Source of the DNA: Arctic95D-9 sp035967665
GTDB lineage: Bacteria; Verrucomicrobiota; Verrucomicrobiia; Verrucomicrobiales; DEV007
Length of the DNA stretch: 64,000 nt
Direction: 5' to 3'
Assembly: GCA_035967665.1 (NCBI GenBank)
Contig: JAYWLB010000027.1
Span: forward strand, 144,594-208,593
A program made the position numbers and the translations under genes. The notes beneath the pieces are model-generated. The model did not search any database. It was not told the DNA's origin and was given only the letters and a program-made list of their open reading frames with translations. Below are positions 46,901 to 54,680 of this stretch, in pieces; within the stretch, counting starts at the first letter, position 1, and every line of letters begins with the position of its first letter.

Positions 46901-49900
46901 TGTTGTCGTTGCCGCCGGATCCCGTGTTGAGATAGAAGTCGTAGGTGCTGTAGATGCCGGAGGCACCCTGATCGTCGGCACCGGCATCAGTGGGGCGGAC
47001 GCCGCCGGGAACCGTAAGTGCATCCGCGACTTGCACATTGAGAAGATGAAGGGTGCTGGTTCTCTCACCCTGAGTGAATGCCTGCACTCCTGCTGTATTG
47101 AGGTCGCCGTCAAGAACTGCCTGAACGTCGATCGACATGACCGGTTCGTCCGCGCCTACGCCGTCATCGATTGGATTGTAAAGATAGAAGCCGTCCGTGA
47201 GGTCAACTCCGAACCCGAGATGGAGAGTGAACGCGGTTCGCAGGTTCACGCCGCCGGTTGTGTCGATGGCGTTGTAATTCGCGTCGAGATACTGAGTTTG
47301 CGTATCGACTTCAAGACCCAGTTCATCGGGCAGGTAGATACGATTGATGTTCACCTCGGTCGCGTCGGTATCGAGTTCTTTGACGAGATCGAGCGCAAAC
47401 TGAAGGCTTACCGCGCTGCCTGGAGTGACTTCAAATTCCTCATTCGCCGGAGTAAGATCGTAATTGCCGGGGTCGTTGGGATCCCAGACCGTTACCGATT
47501 CAGACGAGTCGAGCGTTTCGACACGGATTTGATTTCTCGATGTGAGATAGCCCGCGCCGCCCGGTCCAAGTGCTTCGTAGAGAGCATCGAGCGTCGCATT
47601 GATCGGCTTGAGTTTGTTGTTCCGCAGTTTATCGCGAAGGCTGTTCGTGAAGTCGCTGCGCCAGCTTTCGATGAAGACAGTGTAGCTCGGGAGGTCGAGG
47701 CCGAGAAGGGGAAGCTCGTTGCCGAGTGCCTGATCGATCGCGAACTGAAGATTGAAGAGAGAGAGGTCGAGCGCTTCGCCCATGAGGAACGGATCGCGAA
47801 GGACCTGGAGGACATCCACCGGGGGGATGTTCAGGTAAAACGGGTTCAACTCATCCTGAGGCAGGTCGGGGTTTGAAAAGAAAACGACCGGAGCCGGAAC
47901 GCCGGGCACGTTTGAAGGAACGTTGAGATCGAAAAAGCGATCAAGTCCGGAGCGGCCTCCTTCGCTCACGACCCGGATGTTGATCGGATCGAAATCAGGC
48001 TGGGTCGCCATGAAGGCCGGATCATTAGCCTGCTCGGGACTGAGCTGAGAGGTGTCTTTTGAAATGATTCGTTCAACACCGTCTTCACCTTGAACTACGA
48101 TCACAATCGGAAGGAGCGCCTGGGCCTGACCGTTCGGAGTCACCGTGGCGACGTCGTCGGTCGCAAGGGTTGTCGTGTTGAACTCCGAGTAAACGCGATT
48201 GAGTTGCGACGTGAAAGAGATCACGCTGCCTGCCGAGATCGAAGAAAGATTCGGATTGTTCTGGATGAACGCGGTTCGGCCATTGTCGCGGCCCAGCTGT
48301 GCGGCGACTCTGAGTTCGTTGAAATCACCCGCTTCATCGGCAAAATCGACCCGCTCGAGGACCCACTGACTGCCGTTGGTTCCGATTGATCCGAGGTCGA
48401 CGACACGGTAGACACCGTTTTGAAACTCGATGTTGGTTCCGAGGACGGAGTCGAGAGATTGATCCTTGATGAGGATGAGATCGCCGACTGCAAGATCAGT
48501 GACGCCATCGATGCCGGCAACAGTGCGACCGTTTGCGAGAGTGCTCGTGACGTTGTTGAGTGACTCGTTCCCACGGGAGGAGAGCGTGGCTTTGAAAGCA
48601 GGATTTCCCGCTTCAGGGCCGGGAGCGTAAACGGCGTCGAGGGCGCTCGTCGTCGCGACATCAACGGCGTATGGCAGAACGAGATCGTGATTCAGATTGA
48701 TCGACATCGTCGCCGGATCGATCAGCTTGGAAAAGCTCTTCGTGTCCGTTCCGGGATCCGCGATTTGAACGGTTTGGAGAAAGTCGCGGTTGGCGTAGTT
48801 CTCTCCTCCGGTCACCCTTACGTAGAGACCGTTGAGTTCACTCGCCGAATTGGCTGCGGAGTCCCGCACGAGAGACCATGCTTCGGAAGCGCTCCCGACG
48901 TTAACAACGCGGTAGACGCCGTTCTGTGATTTTTCTGTCTCGGTTACGGTCCAGCTCCGGTCGTTCGTGTTATAGAAATCATCCTCCTGATTGTTCACCA
49001 GAACCCGGTCCCCGACACTGACATTGACACCGTCTATCGTGAGGGTGCCGTTCGCTGATCCAACGAGGGTGCCGGAGGAGGCGGTGTAGGTTCCACCGAG
49101 ATCAGCGGTCGTCGCTGCGACCACCGTGAGTGGTGCGGGCGGGACGTATCCGATCGTCAGAGCATTTTCGTTATAAAGTTTTGAGGTGTTGAACTCGTCG
49201 TTCACTTCCGCTTCACCGCTCGCATTGATCGCGACTTTTCCGTCAGTGAGTCTGAAACGGGCATTGCCGACGGGGAGGTCACCGGACAACTCGGCACCTG
49301 CAAGGTTGAAGCTCGTGTCGACCGTGGTTGTGTCATGCAGGATCGCAGTCGGCGCGACCTGGTCACTGGCGGTTACGATCTGAATGCCGAGATCGAGATT
49401 GAGATCCGAGAGGACGCTGAGATTAACGCTCATCGGATTCGAAAGTGTTCCTGCGAGCGCGTCGAGCCCGGCAAGGTAGGTCTTCACGATAGCAGGATCG
49501 CTGGAGCGGTTCCGGAGTTGCGCGAGATCAATGAAGAGCGGTAGTGCGGTCGCAAATTTGGCAAGGTAGGGGAGGCTGATTTCGACGCTCGCCTCGGTGA
49601 GGTTTGAGCTGGCGTCGTAGCTGGTGGAGAGTTCCACCGTAACTTCGGCGAGATCCAGTTGTAGTGAATCGGCGATGACCTGCTGAAGGTCCTGAAGTGT
49701 TGCCGGCGGGGCGTCCGCGAGCTGGGAGATCGCCGTTTCGAATTCGTAACCGAAATCAAATTCGCCGACGAGACTTTCTTTGATGAAAAGGAGACTCGTC
49801 TCGTAGGGATTGACGGCAGCGCCGGAACCGTCGGGATCGATCCTCATCTGATCGGAGATATATTCAGCGGATCGCAGGAGGCCCTGAAAGACATCATCAA

Positions 49901-52900
49901 AGAGGAGGCGGGAGAGATTCTCCATTCCTGCTGTGTTGAAATAGGTGATGTCAGCGACGGGAAGCGCGGAATAATTGTTGATCGAACTGGTTGCACTGTC
50001 CCCCGTGGGCGCGTGCGCAATCGTGATCGTTGCGTCCATCCCGAAATCCAATCCGGCGACGTTGCTCCCTGTGAAAGAGAGATCCTGGAGAACGAGTTCG
50101 ACGAAGGTCGCCGGATCAACGCTGGTGACGGAAACGGTGTCCATCGTGTCCGAGGAGACGAGTTCGTTCAGATCATAGAGTGAGAAGCGGGTTTGTGTGC
50201 CGGCAATGATCGATGTTCTGGAAGTCGCCTGCAGATTCAGTTGGCCGTCGGCCGCGGCAAACTCGGCAAAGCCGAACATGCCGGTCGCGGTAACGGTTCC
50301 GTCGGTGACGGTCGCGGTTCCGTCGAGATGAACGTTGTCGAGGTAGGCTTCGCCGCCTCTCCATCCTGCTCGCTGCTCTTCGACTTGAAATCCCAGTTGA
50401 TCGACTGCGGCATTGTTAGCGCCGGGTGCCGCCATCACCCGCATCGTGATCACTTCCGGAGTGCTTGTTCCGGCGAGGTCGAGTGAACGAATCGTAAAGC
50501 CGTCGCCCTGCTCGTTCATCGCCGCTTTGACGAAACTTGAGAGCGAGTAGGTGATTCCGTTGACGATAACATCGGTGGAAAGAAACGCTGCGTTCACGTC
50601 GGCAATGAGGTGCCCGAGCGTGGCGCCGAGGCTGCCCGTGGGGATGGTCACTGTGGTGTAGTCGCTCCCGTTAATGGAAAGACGGAGTGCAGCGGGATTG
50701 ACGAGTCGAAAGGGATCACTTCCCGTTAACTGTCCTGACAAAGCCGTTACCGGAACAAAGCGTCCCGCGACATCGGTGCTTTTTTCAGGGATTCCCAGTT
50801 CAAGTGACGCAGCGTTCGGACTGGGGAGGCGGTAGTCAGCGAAGATTTCCACGGACCAGTTTTCGCTGGCGTAGCTGCCATCGTCGGGGAAAAGAGTCGA
50901 GTTGAGTCGGAAGCCGATCTTTCCGCCGGTGGCGGCGAAGGCTTCGACTTTGGTGCCATCATAGAGGGTGCTCAGCGCGGCACTCTGATCGATTGCAAAA
51001 TTGAGGTCCTCGATGAGGTCTGCCAGAGAGGTGTTGTCCGCGGTCTCCGATGCGGCGAGGTAAATCTGACCGACGTTCCCGTCGAAAAGAGTCACCTCAA
51101 AGATTGCATCGCGGCTCAGGGTGTAGTTCGTGGCGGCGAGCTCGGCAACGAGGTTGGAGGCGACAGTAGAGAGGTTTACTTTGCCGGAAGGAAATCCGAG
51201 AATATCGACGGCGGCGTTGACCGTGGTGACGGGACTGGCCACTTCCGGGCGCACGAGTACTTGAAGGATCCTCGAATCGGTTTCTGTCGTGACCGTCGTA
51301 AACGTAATCACCGGTGTGCCGGTATCGGCCTCGGTAGTCAGCGAGATCGTAATTTTATCTCTCAGCGCTGCATTGGCCCCGAGCGCGTCAATAAGTTGGC
51401 TTACGAAATCGGCGGCCTCGATATTCGTGGAGGCCTCGTCGACGGTGACGGTGAGATCGTGCTCGACCCCGTCGTCTAAAAGAACTGTGAAAACAGCATC
51501 GGTAGAGATTTTTCCATCCCAGTCATATACGACCACGGGAATACCTACTGAAAGCTCTTCAACCGAGCGTGTCAGCGGTTTGAGACTGAATTGAAAGTCA
51601 AAGGAAGAGGTCGTTTCTCTCTCGACCGTGACCCGGCTCTCGGTTACAAGATTGCTGATGTGTCCGTAGTCAGAGTCGAGGTCGACGGCAATGCGCTCGT
51701 CCTCTTCGGTGGTCGCGGTATCATCCTCGAGTGGTGGCGCGGCGTGAGTGAAGCTGACCGGAAAGGTGAACGTCAGTGAGTTGGTATCCCACGAGGGGCT
51801 CACGTTGGTTTCGGAAAGATCAACAGGGGAGTTTGCGATGCGTTGTGCGAATTCCTGCACCGAATCAAAGTTGGGAGTGATCGCAATGTCGCCGCTGACA
51901 AAGCCGCGTGCCGCCGTTTCGGTAAAGCCGAGGAGATCTCTGATGAAACCTGTGTTGGCAATTTCAAAAGCATTGATCCGCCCCGCCTCGTTTCCGGGGT
52001 TCCGGGCGAAAAACTGAATCGAAGCTTCACCTGTGGAATCGCTCACCGCGCCCCGGACATCGATTCCGACAGCCTCTGAATCCCGGAGAAGACTTTTCTT
52101 TGTGAGGTTGCCCCCAACGACGAGGTAGGCGGTGTTTTCCATCGCATAGCGAAGGTCATCCACGTAGTCGTTGATCGTGGAATTGGCGGCATCCCCGAGA
52201 AGGTTGCCCGTCAAATTTCCGGGAAGGAAAACGCGGTAGGTTTCCGTCGTGTCACCGGTGACGGTTACATCAAAAGAAGGGGAGGTCTGAACGGTCCCTG
52301 AGAGGTGCAGCGCGGTGGCGCCATTCCCTCCGAACTGCAGTGAATGCACGTCAGCCCCTCCGAAGAACTGAAGTCCGACGGTGCCGTTTGCAGCAGCGAA
52401 AGTGTCCACGTAGACGCCGCTCTGTTCTCCCGCATCGTAGATTCCGGCAGCTGAGAAAAGGTCGCGAAGTTTCGTTGCGAGCGTGTCGAGGTTCGAGTAG
52501 GCGAACGTCGGAATTGTGATCGAGACAGGGGCTTCCCCGTTAAGGGTTACCGTGAGCGTTTTCGGTGTGGTCGAGAGATCGGTGAGATTGACTGAGGCAG
52601 TCGGTTCGAAAACGATTCCGGGGGATTGGAGCTGAGCACTGTCGGTGATGCCCCCTCCAAAAGCGGCAGTCTGATCGTTTGCGAGAACGAGTTGCTGAAG
52701 GACGTCGAACCCGAGATCGAGAACGCCTTCTGCTTTTGCCTGAAATGCGGTGAGCACGAATTGGGTCTCATCGTTACTCGCGAAAATTTCGAGGCGAGGG
52801 GAGTTGGTGTCGCGGACTCTTGCCTCGATTCCGTTCGGGAGGGCAGCGGAAAGATCGGCTGCGAGTTCTTCGAGAGTGGTTCGCGTCGGGTCCGCCGCGA

Positions 52901-54377
52901 CGGTGACCTGAACCCAGTTGGCTCCGTTGATGGAAACGAGAAATCCGGTTGATCCCGTGTAGTCGATCGGGTTCTGAACGAGGGCCCCGGCAGGACCTCG
53001 CCAGGTGGACGGGGCGTTCCTCGCGGAGAGGACCTGTTCAACGTTCTGAAGCTGGGCGAGGAAAACTTCCTGAAAGGCCCGGCCAAAAGCATAGGCATCA
53101 CCGGAGGCGATATCGAGGAAGGGGATGTTGTCACCGTAGATGCCACTTGCCTGAAGCGCGGAAGCCCAGCCCGAGACTCCTCCTGCCATGTTGAGAATAT
53201 CCTGGGAGGTGAGACGGGAGAATGCTGCGAGGGTGCCGTCTGTCGTCGCCATCGGCGCACTCTCGTCGAAGAGATTCTGATCGCTGAAAGTGACGGTGCC
53301 GGTGACTCCGTCGATGCCGCCGATGTGCGTTGTCGCCGTGGCATTGTTGGCGACGCCGACCTGAATGATCACATCGGCGCTGTTTTGATCGCCGACCGTG
53401 GGGGTGCTGAAGTCGTGAGCGCTCGACCAGGTGTTGGAGGCTTGAAAGCCTTTGAGCTCAGCGAGATCAAGGCGGTCGTCGTTGTTGACATCGTTGAATG
53501 AAAATTCTCCCGTGACATCGAGGCGGAAGTCGGTTCCTTCGAAGGCGTAGGCTCCGGCGTCACCTCCCGTTTCGCGCATCCCGAGGAGTCCGACTTGAAC
53601 TCCGAATTCATCGAGGCGGTCCGTGGTTGAAGTGTGCTGAACGCTGGCGTTGATGCTGAGACCTTCGTCACCGAAAAGATCGATCCAGAATTTGTTGTCT
53701 GTCAGGCCATCCCTTTTTGCGTCAGTGTCAGCACCGGTCTGAATGGATGTGAGATCCGCCAGAATCCGGAAGCTGAGATCACGACTCGAATCGACGTTCA
53801 CGGTGGTGCCGTCTTCGATCCGTAAATTGAGTTCTTCTTCAGCAGAGCCGAGATGAATATCGGTCGCCTCATCGGTGATTCCGTCGGCGATGTTGATTTT
53901 CAGATTGAGCCCGTAGTCGGACGACTCATCGACTACGGTTCCGGAGAGGCCGAAATCGCTCAGCGCGGTTTCGATACTGAGCGCGAGTTTCTGTGAATCG
54001 GGAGCCGGTCCGTTCAGGGTGTCCTGGATTCCCTGATGGCCTGCCGCAAACTTGAAGAAATCGCCGATATCATTGCCGATATAGTCATCGAGCGTTCTGT
54101 CGAGGAGTGGGACAACCGTATCGGCATACTTCCCGTTGAACTCGCTGTTCAGTGAGTCACCGAGCAGACCCAGCTGATTAAAGGTCTGCGAAAGTTGAGC
54201 GCTGAGTTTCTGCTGCACCGAATTTGTTCCCGTCGGGGGAGTCGGATCGGCAGGGTCGTAGAGGTTCGCGGTGAGGAGGAGGCGTTGCTCCATCTGTTCC
54301 ACCTCGAAGTTCGGTTGCCCGGGTCGCTTTTTTGAATGCCGGGGCGGTGACTTCTTCGAGGATTGGTTCCGGCTCAT
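37935..54377 (-). CDS. Giant LEPR-XLL-type protein, 5480 residues, with RTX-like and beta-helix repeats
   Basis: One unbroken frame of 5480 residues. The first 20 residues are strongly basic with no signal peptide; residues 23-37 end in EQRLLLTA, a variant of the LEPR-XLL motif that opens many giant PVC proteins. Reading along: an EF-hand-like Ca loop near residue 300 (DVNNDDRLDLAE); diverged beta-alpha modules ending in NxAI-like helices at about 480-1400 (SINGANWVQVTV, LRLSINGSDYTTVTI); two modules with VGDRVLVNNQ/NGVYRV signatures near 1760-2050; a beta-rich region near 2880-3150; RTX-like glycine repeats (YGGQGNTTIYGGTA, LVGGGGGDTYQF) near 3185-3360; an aromatic insert near 3700; then beta-helix repeats, exact 124-residue units among them; finally a Glu-rich stretch and a basic end (LSKRLGKHFSGRK). 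Probably a surface adhesin or secreted matrix protein, exported by the neighbouring genes. Confidence 0.85.
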   Translation of the reverse strand: MSRNQSSKKSPPRHSKKRPGQPNFEVEQMEQRLLLTANLYDPADPTPPTGTNSVQQKLSAQLSQTFNQLGLLGDSLNSEFNGKYADTVVPLLDRTLDDYIGNDIGDFFKFAAGHQGIQDTLNGPAPDSQKLALSIETALSDFGLSGTVVDESSDYGLNLKINIADGITDEATDIHLGSAEEELNLRIEDGTTVNVDSSRDLSFRILADLTSIQTGADTDAKRDGLTDNKFWIDLFGDEGLSINASVQHTSTTDRLDEFGVQVGLLGMRETGGDAGAYAFEGTDFRLDVTGEFSFNDVNNDDRLDLAELKGFQASNTWSSAHDFSTPTVGDQNSADVIIQVGVANNATATTHIGGIDGVTGTVTFSDQNLFDESAPMATTDGTLAAFSRLTSQDILNMAGGVSGWASALQASGIYGDNIPFLDIASGDAYAFGRAFQEVFLAQLQNVEQVLSARNAPSTWRGPAGALVQNPIDYTGSTGFLVSINGANWVQVTVAADPTRTTLEELAADLSAALPNGIEARVRDTNSPRLEIFASNDETQFVLTAFQAKAEGVLDLGFDVLQQLVLANDQTAAFGGGITDSAQLQSPGIVFEPTASVNLTDLSTTPKTLTVTLNGEAPVSITIPTFAYSNLDTLATKLRDLFSAAGIYDAGEQSGVYVDTFAAANGTVGLQFFGGADVHSLQFGGNGATALHLSGTVQTSPSFDVTVTGDTTETYRVFLPGNLTGNLLGDAANSTINDYVDDLRYAMENTAYLVVGGNLTKKSLLRDSEAVGIDVRGAVSDSTGEASIQFFARNPGNEAGRINAFEIANTGFIRDLLGFTETAARGFVSGDIAITPNFDSVQEFAQRIANSPVDLSETNVSPSWDTNSLTFTFPVSFTHAAPPLEDDTATTEEDERIAVDLDSDYGHISNLVTESRVTVERETTSSFDFQFSLKPLTRSVEELSVGIPVVVYDWDGKISTDAVFTVLLDDGVEHDLTVTVDEASTNIEAADFVSQLIDALGANAALRDKITISLTTEADTGTPVITFTTVTTETDSRILQVLVRPEVASPVTTVNAAVDILGFPSGKVNLSTVASNLVAELAATNYTLSRDAIFEVTLFDGNVGQIYLAASETADNTSLADLIEDLNFAIDQSAALSTLYDGTKVEAFAATGGKIGFRLNSTLFPDDGSYASENWSVEIFADYRLPSPNAASLELGIPEKSTDVAGRFVPVTALSGQLTGSDPFRLVNPAALRLSINGSDYTTVTIPTGSLGATLGHLIADVNAAFLSTDVIVNGITYSLSSFVKAAMNEQGDGFTIRSLDLAGTSTPEVITMRVMAAPGANNAAVDQLGFQVEEQRAGWRGGEAYLDNVHLDGTATVTDGTVTATGMFGFAEFAAADGQLNLQATSRTSIIAGTQTRFSLYDLNELVSSDTMDTVSVTSVDPATFVELVLQDLSFTGSNVAGLDFGMDATITIAHAPTGDSATSSINNYSALPVADITYFNTAGMENLSRLLFDDVFQGLLRSAEYISDQMRIDPDGSGAAVNPYETSLLFIKESLVGEFDFGYEFETAISQLADAPPATLQDLQQVIADSLQLDLAEVTVELSTSYDASSNLTEASVEISLPYLAKFATALPLFIDLAQLRNRSSDPAIVKTYLAGLDALAGTLSNPMSVNLSVLSDLNLDLGIQIVTASDQVAPTAILHDTTTVDTSFNLAGAELSGDLPVGNARFRLTDGKVAINASGEAEVNDEFNTSKLYNENALTIGYVPPAPLTVVAATTADLGGTYTASSGTLVGSANGTLTIDGVNVSVGDRVLVNNQEDDFYNTNDRSWTVTETEKSQNGVYRVVNVGSASEAWSLVRDSAANSASELNGLYVRVTGGENYANRDFLQTVQIADPGTDTKSFSKLIDPATMSINLNHDLVLPYAVDVATTSALDAVYAPGPEAGNPAFKATLSSRGNESLNNVTSTLANGRTVAGIDGVTDLAVGDLILIKDQSLDSVLGTNIEFQNGVYRVVDLGSIGTNGSQWVLERVDFADEAGDFNELRVAAQLGRDNGRTAFIQNNPNLSSISAGSVISFTSQLNRVYSEFNTTTLATDDVATVTPNGQAQALLPIVIVVQGEDGVERIISKDTSQLSPEQANDPAFMATQPDFDPINIRVVSEGGRSGLDRFFDLNVPSNVPGVPAPVVFFSNPDLPQDELNPFYLNIPPVDVLQVLRDPFLMGEALDLSLFNLQFAIDQALGNELPLLGLDLPSYTVFIESWRSDFTNSLRDKLRNNKLKPINATLDALYEALGPGGAGYLTSRNQIRVETLDSSESVTVWDPNDPGNYDLTPANEEFEVTPGSAVSLQFALDLVKELDTDATEVNINRIYLPDELGLEVDTQTQYLDANYNAIDTTGGVNLRTAFTLHLGFGVDLTDGFYLYNPIDDGVGADEPVMSIDVQAVLDGDLNTAGVQAFTQGERTSTLHLLNVQVADALTVPGGVRPTDAGADDQGASGIYSTYDFYLNTGSGGNDNTRTTIPDMQIRNTLGLDPTVNIPIDASNNLQFGIISFDTHGDTDIALLIEGGKPGDSFGGDGGIPDIQTEFYFQARYGRGSDRLSYVTQAVYDAAKAAVANDTATEAQQRIADQPDFRVLRDLIDGAVFDFLNITVDAEEFLRGTIFEMLIKFSEGIAPIRPVLDFLLTPVPGTEWMAEPFVVGEFLGPKFLIFVRTLTNIDDTIRALGEGIGLSEGTPAWAKPRVDLVHDGFLGINTPRVIGGVARAVGIKTDYGSKSPLTLERERIQKYVVDRRVDAYQKKLDRAERTFKSLQEPTDDRKASKTLREAFTDKVSTPNKFSKKFETFRDKGFAKSEGTGLKTKFVNKVKQSANDGIAGSDDRGGRKSPIANISGGGFRLDYLKIENIEKILLGKEANLSFLELPKIELGIAYSRSFPLPAFPPLQLTVGASFSIRTHLKFGWDTQGFYWSTLDLAGKPSPAFGISVGFSVGVALNFGLIEAGVQAFFNLDLDFNWNDVTIPKGTTIGNSFLGADIGGSNPNAIGYGKLRGSQIDFLKSLPGADGKMGNLFDVTLTGTVGLTFYVDLTIPIPFVGPIVKRILSKTFSIELFKVTFYAEKPGIQLGAANGGVLTLHMGEQFANLRLFGDTTARNEVFTLISHGEGSSTGEKVQIQAILQGQTFLSDIFDNITKIIGFAGGGQSVIDASDLLLATVDFTGGSGNSNLKAGAAAGSILRGGTGTSTLTGAANATTSLYGGQGNTTIYGGTAADLIVSGARSDLLVGGGGGDTYQFLDNYGRDRLFAAGVGNIADFSAVTGDLTFNLGRLVQSAKEVNNTIFFAPDSGGLNSIDKWIGGTGDDRFNTFYFAPDKTLEIEGGAGNNFYAITLGNQFKRFYSDIDPAADTLLGRMDPRNIGYIDIKNTGGVGHTLIKQTFPERISYDVTSVSNGREQVTMSGIARVDLDAGDATVVWGDPLKRWIDLGVGSTVTAGTVEMRSNVEADGLTLNLKRGFSVTKALNLRNDSDLTITIQNPDPLASANLFLGSNRPATDPWLPGIYSSSGSVFTTAGVDPGLVAPLGDGSGLIRINTPTGSVLDGSDAATRAGVIQAANGEVVIEARDTVGYASNHVVVNARYFAAQTTKAISTDAEGINVDSDQDLHITLVDGIDGLSTVSGRIELTVNPGNTLYYGNITAGAGRDIIFNADNIQESSGRSYEVLREVLTPVSVSYSFTYYVPVTYRIYWPFHTWFKSWYWYSTYTVIEPRTYTSSYTVLRLQEQLVTETVPAGGSVTTTGDVYFRNKTDNLDIRVGDTSTPIDTLNVTSDILNSISDSARTIIIGRNGDEAIRSGKASVLNHAFSQGLILKASEIDILGTGAARLSSASRLEFEAYESDGINAGDGSIEFSTSTNPIEAPTVFATAFRDIRVDTDLKSTEANGLVQLNAGSGASKYSGDDNTGSIFLDSNASIEALQTGGALILKSGLTSGNLDLDGEIKGQNSISVQARGGSILMNPGAILETNILEAFAKTGTTLRTKVNTITNTEILGSGMASGANLTILEQDDLTINLATVDAGNIVIETGGNLEIGKIDATDSFDVSLDADGNITGIDQLPDVNITARSLDALAAGGIRVSTDILNIEATTTAAGEISIDNNGGLGADLNVESITTADGLVLVDTEGNLIVDSIVSQTSSATNSVTLKTRELFGGNIVVDEIDAGAQGSVHLTAGSVSTTGGATSGGTITSDGVGTGRITAKDLTALAGGFAEHPETAVINLRTDIDDLIARAFTGGNPNEANSRADIVIDESNDIRLRWISTLSGDIDITAAGDIVHQSVTSPNRDITLDAGGSITVQLDEALNDGVEDLAPKLRGRNLNVTAQGSITANTTVDRLIVESTGTGGITITESDSALFESIRTADGNIELTAGEFDSVANAITKGGNAILGVIQAGSTGGDNVTISSYGQTRTSGQTDPGGNLLPGDTVVANAKITSALLEVASYGRLDLLTNIDRLIADNFQIGNIEIVEDSDLTINHLTSKAGSINVTTDGTLTALFVESKDDLAQASTFDVNLQALSGDVLIDQITVGTNHNDIIITSDLGNIEEVNPQDLDDSFASPAIGGLDLIGDRAVLSAHGSIGGIRPLETQLNSLEATSTTAGNIDLNEHDDITLTSVKTRDGKITLDADGTITAVDVESETDNAVNDIRIHSISGDILVDRISAGAVDGNLYLDADSGSINEVTADDNATDLIAESATINAAHSIGGQTPLETEFQTLEAHSVTSGDIDLNEIDGILLTNIDTADGSITFDAGGTITALDIESLTDSDANDISLHNTGGDILFDRVSAGTTEGDLNLRSDAGNIDELLPEDGDNDLIADHAVLNAALGIGQFQPVETQFNSLEAHSLVSGNIDLNEFDGLDLDNVTTADGSIEIDADGDIVAHFVSSLTDGLLNTITLHNTSGDILLDEVIAQRSLSDVFLTSDAGGIESLSAGDPGIDLQGNNAVLTAHRSIGGVETIDTELNNLTATVLTPGDINLHEATSITVDRATTEDGSITMRVEDNAFVDLANTKTDSANNDIDISVGDTLFVNRILSGSNSFTGRNVAANTTVSLDADSIMEWKSDAGIDIRARDLNMIANRNIGTLSDPIETSARNIDSTSGFGTNALNNYATGTVTVSNFSSTNGALFFEEFNGTITFDSISAGAGNVTLFHNGTENMIINDLVAGNGDVRLTVRDAGRLQLFNTDITGDGFFSADELDYLGGSRTIKGSGTLTITTHNPANGIYIEPYSTLLDRVRILEYDIVRDQADAFAFTYFKGNVLFSIPPTGSTSGGERLSTSLTIDAPEGSIFLFSDLLNGTDNNAGDSAAARRHEADAFLTNAGFSPASLSGLPGAIRDLFFPGLLRTDNFESFFHAYFGYHPGGLESLLPDLFDDLYESLDNADVLEDEEEEESSASLQEDDASPQLTVSRGEAPVIEPEWETGDEERSKAAILPLAMMSLSKRLGKHFSGRKQNREKTDNF
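39426..40541 (-). repeat. Three tandem 372-bp units (124 residues) in the giant gene
   Basis: Units begin at 40541 (LEATSTTAGNIDLNE), 40169 (LEAHSVTSGDIDLNE) and 39797 (LEAHSLVSGNIDLNE), exactly 372 bp apart, and a diverged fourth begins at 39425 (LTATVLTPGDINLHE). Each unit has the same order of short beta strands: LNE, a DGSI-type strand, ISLHN/GDIL, LNLRSDAGNI, then ADHAVLNA and a linker. The unit before the first is a longer (137-residue) relative. A right-handed beta-helix is the likely fold. Preserved length with changed sequence points to old duplication kept in register. Confidence 0.85.
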
Positions 54378-54680
54378 GTGTTTTTGAAAGTAAAAGCGTT
54401 GCTAAATTATCATAGATATCATAATTAACAAAGCGTAATGACTCATCGTCTAAGAAAACTAAACGATTTAACCAAGTCTGGGGGCAGTGAGCGAAATCGC
54501 AAACCGGAAGATCACTTTTTTTGGATTAATGCGACATTCCGCGCCGGTTTGGTTGTTTCGAGTGCCGGAGAGTATCAGATATGCAAAGGGCGGCAAATAC
54601 TGGTATCAGGAATGATTGTTCCACTGACAATGGCTGCTCCTGTGGTGGATGAGAGTCCCACCGTGATCTGAAAACGGGGC
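54378..54680. other. 303-bp AT-rich leader between the SecA-like and giant genes
   Basis: No gene. The part nearest to the giant gene (54385-54430) is AT-rich, with an imperfect 22-bp dyad at 54405-54426 and TATGAT hexamers on the minus strand. The break in the otherwise tight operon suggests an own promoter or attenuation point for the giant gene. A short plus-strand frame lacks support. Confidence 0.5.
54405..54426 (-). promoter_or_regulatory. Operator-like AT-rich dyad before the giant gene
   Basis: AATTAT-C-ATA-GA-TAT-C-ATAATT is symmetric at 18 of 22 positions; it ends 28 nt upstream of the giant gene's ATG. Its symmetry is the sort bound by a dimeric repressor, and it contains a TATGAT hexamer on the coding strand. 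No regulator gene is next to it. Confidence 0.4.

Noticed and set aside
46560..47876. 438-residue plus-strand frame inside the giant gene
   Set aside because: It is antisense to the continuous 5480-residue gene, has biased Val/Glu/Arg composition and no domain, signal or ribosome site. Several shorter antisense frames in the same gene are rejected alike.
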